64,000 nucleotides of DNA from Aquamicrobium sp. LC103 (GTDB taxonomy: Bacteria > Pseudomonadota > Alphaproteobacteria > Rhizobiales > Rhizobiaceae): NCBI RefSeq assembly GCF_001014615.2, contig NZ_LBCQ02000008.1, positions 124,001-188,000 of the forward strand, in the 5' to 3' direction. The notes beneath the pieces were generated by a model. The model had not been told where the DNA came from, ran no database searches, and worked only from the letters and a program-made list of their open reading frames with translations. Made by a program: the position numbers and the translations under genes. Of this stretch, positions 63,598-64,000 are shown in pieces (within the stretch, counting starts at the first letter, position 1; each line of letters starts with the position of its first letter).

Positions 63598-64000
63598 TCA
63601 TCGCTGCATGCCCCATCGACGAACGGTCATCCGCTCGGCGAGCCGGAAGATCACGCCCTCCACGATCAGGCCTATGATGATCACCAGCGCCAGCCCCGCG
63701 AAAACCTTGTCCGTGAAAAGCTCGTTGCGGTTGCGGAAGATGAACCAGCCGAGGCCGCCGGACGAGGACGAGACGCCGAACACCAGTTCGGCCGCTATCA
63801 GCGTGCGCCAGGCGAACGCCCAGCCGATCTTCAGCCCGTACAGGATCGACGGCAACGCGGCTGGAATGAGTATCCTCAATACATAGGACGGCCCCTTGAG
63901 GCCGTAATTGCGTCCAACGAGGCGCTGTGTTTCCGGTACGCCATCGAATCCGGAAAGGGTGGCAAGCGCGAACGGCCACAGAACGGCATGGACGAGAACC
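63598..64000 (-). CDS. ABC transporter permease, sulfonate/nitrate/taurine type (SsuC/TauC-like), partial
   Basis: The frame is open from the window edge to the stop codon at 63598, giving the last 133 residues of a permease. It has the coupling region around YVLRILIPAALPSILYGLKIGWAFAWRTLIAAELV (read in parts), typical of the SsuC/TauC family, and a final helix before RMTVRRWGMQR. The start lies outside the window. It is followed by the FMN reductase gene, which supports sulfonate or sulfate-ester uptake. Confidence 0.88.
   Translation of the reverse strand, partial: VLVHAVLWPFALATLSGFDGVPETQRLVGRNYGLKGPSYVLRILIPAALPSILYGLKIGWAFAWRTLIAAELVFGVSSSSGGLGWFIFRNRNELFTDKVFAGLALVIIIGLIVEGVIFRLAERMTVRRWGMQR

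Overview
The window is GC-rich, densely packed bacterial DNA with long co-oriented gene runs and many ATGA/GTGA stop-start overlaps. The gene content (several branched-chain-amino-acid, peptide and polyamine-type ABC transporters, a TRAP transporter, two molybdenum-hydroxylase systems, PxpB/PxpC carboxylase genes) and GC-rich palindromic intergenic elements carrying a CCATGC-GAA-GCATGG hairpin fit an alphaproteobacterium of the Hyphomicrobiales, perhaps a Mesorhizobium/Phyllobacteriaceae relative. That placement is inference. No rRNA, tRNA, CRISPR array, insertion sequence or prophage was seen.

Layout. 1-3549 (+): end of a probable substrate-binding protein, then livHMGF. 3586-4398 (-): an IclR regulator. 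4620-13835 (+): an M81 (MlrC-type) metallopeptidase, a dipeptide-type ABC transporter with a double ATPase, and two M20 hydrolases, i.e. a peptide or acylated-amino-acid scavenging locus. 13871-18573 (-): Bcr/CflA exporter, DedA-like protein and an IorAB-type molybdenum hydroxylase, divergent from a LysR gene (18659-19639).

19636-42960 (-) is the most unusual part: about 23 kb with every gene on the minus strand. In transcription order it holds a LivK-type binding protein, an iron alcohol dehydrogenase, an AraC regulator, livH, livM, livG, a LivF fused to a Tm-1/UPF0261 domain, a TIM-barrel partner, a 929-residue flotillin with seven tandem 44-residue repeats, two CoxG-like SRPBCC proteins, CoxM- and CoxS-like subunits, a CoxL-like large subunit split into two genes, a MoxR ATPase (CoxD-like), a VWA protein (CoxE-like), an amidohydrolase, a metallo-beta-lactamase-fold hydrolase, and an SMP-30 lactonase fused to an isochorismatase-like domain. 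I read this as an uptake, hydroxylation and ring-opening system for an unidentified, probably N-heterocyclic or aromatic compound.

43306-49506 (+): a polyamine-type ABC transporter, a frameshifted amidohydrolase/deaminase and a nucleoside hydrolase. 49574-51490 (-): RraA-family protein and an aspartate/aromatic aminotransferase, divergent from a LysR gene. 52747-57381 (+): accB-accC-pxpB-pxpC, a biotinyl-like protein without the biotin lysine, and a divergent pxpA, facing a TRAP transporter on the minus strand (57425-60285). 60489-62773 (-): queC-queD-queE-queF behind a candidate preQ1-I riboswitch. 62919-64000 (-): an MsuE/SsuE-like FMN reductase and a truncated SsuC/TauC-type permease.

A recurring feature is a strong stem-loop just downstream of each ABC or TRAP binding-protein gene, before the next gene. 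Three structured palindromic elements lie inside the presumed molybdenum-hydroxylase operon. Family assignments rest on motifs read by eye; substrates are inferred from context.
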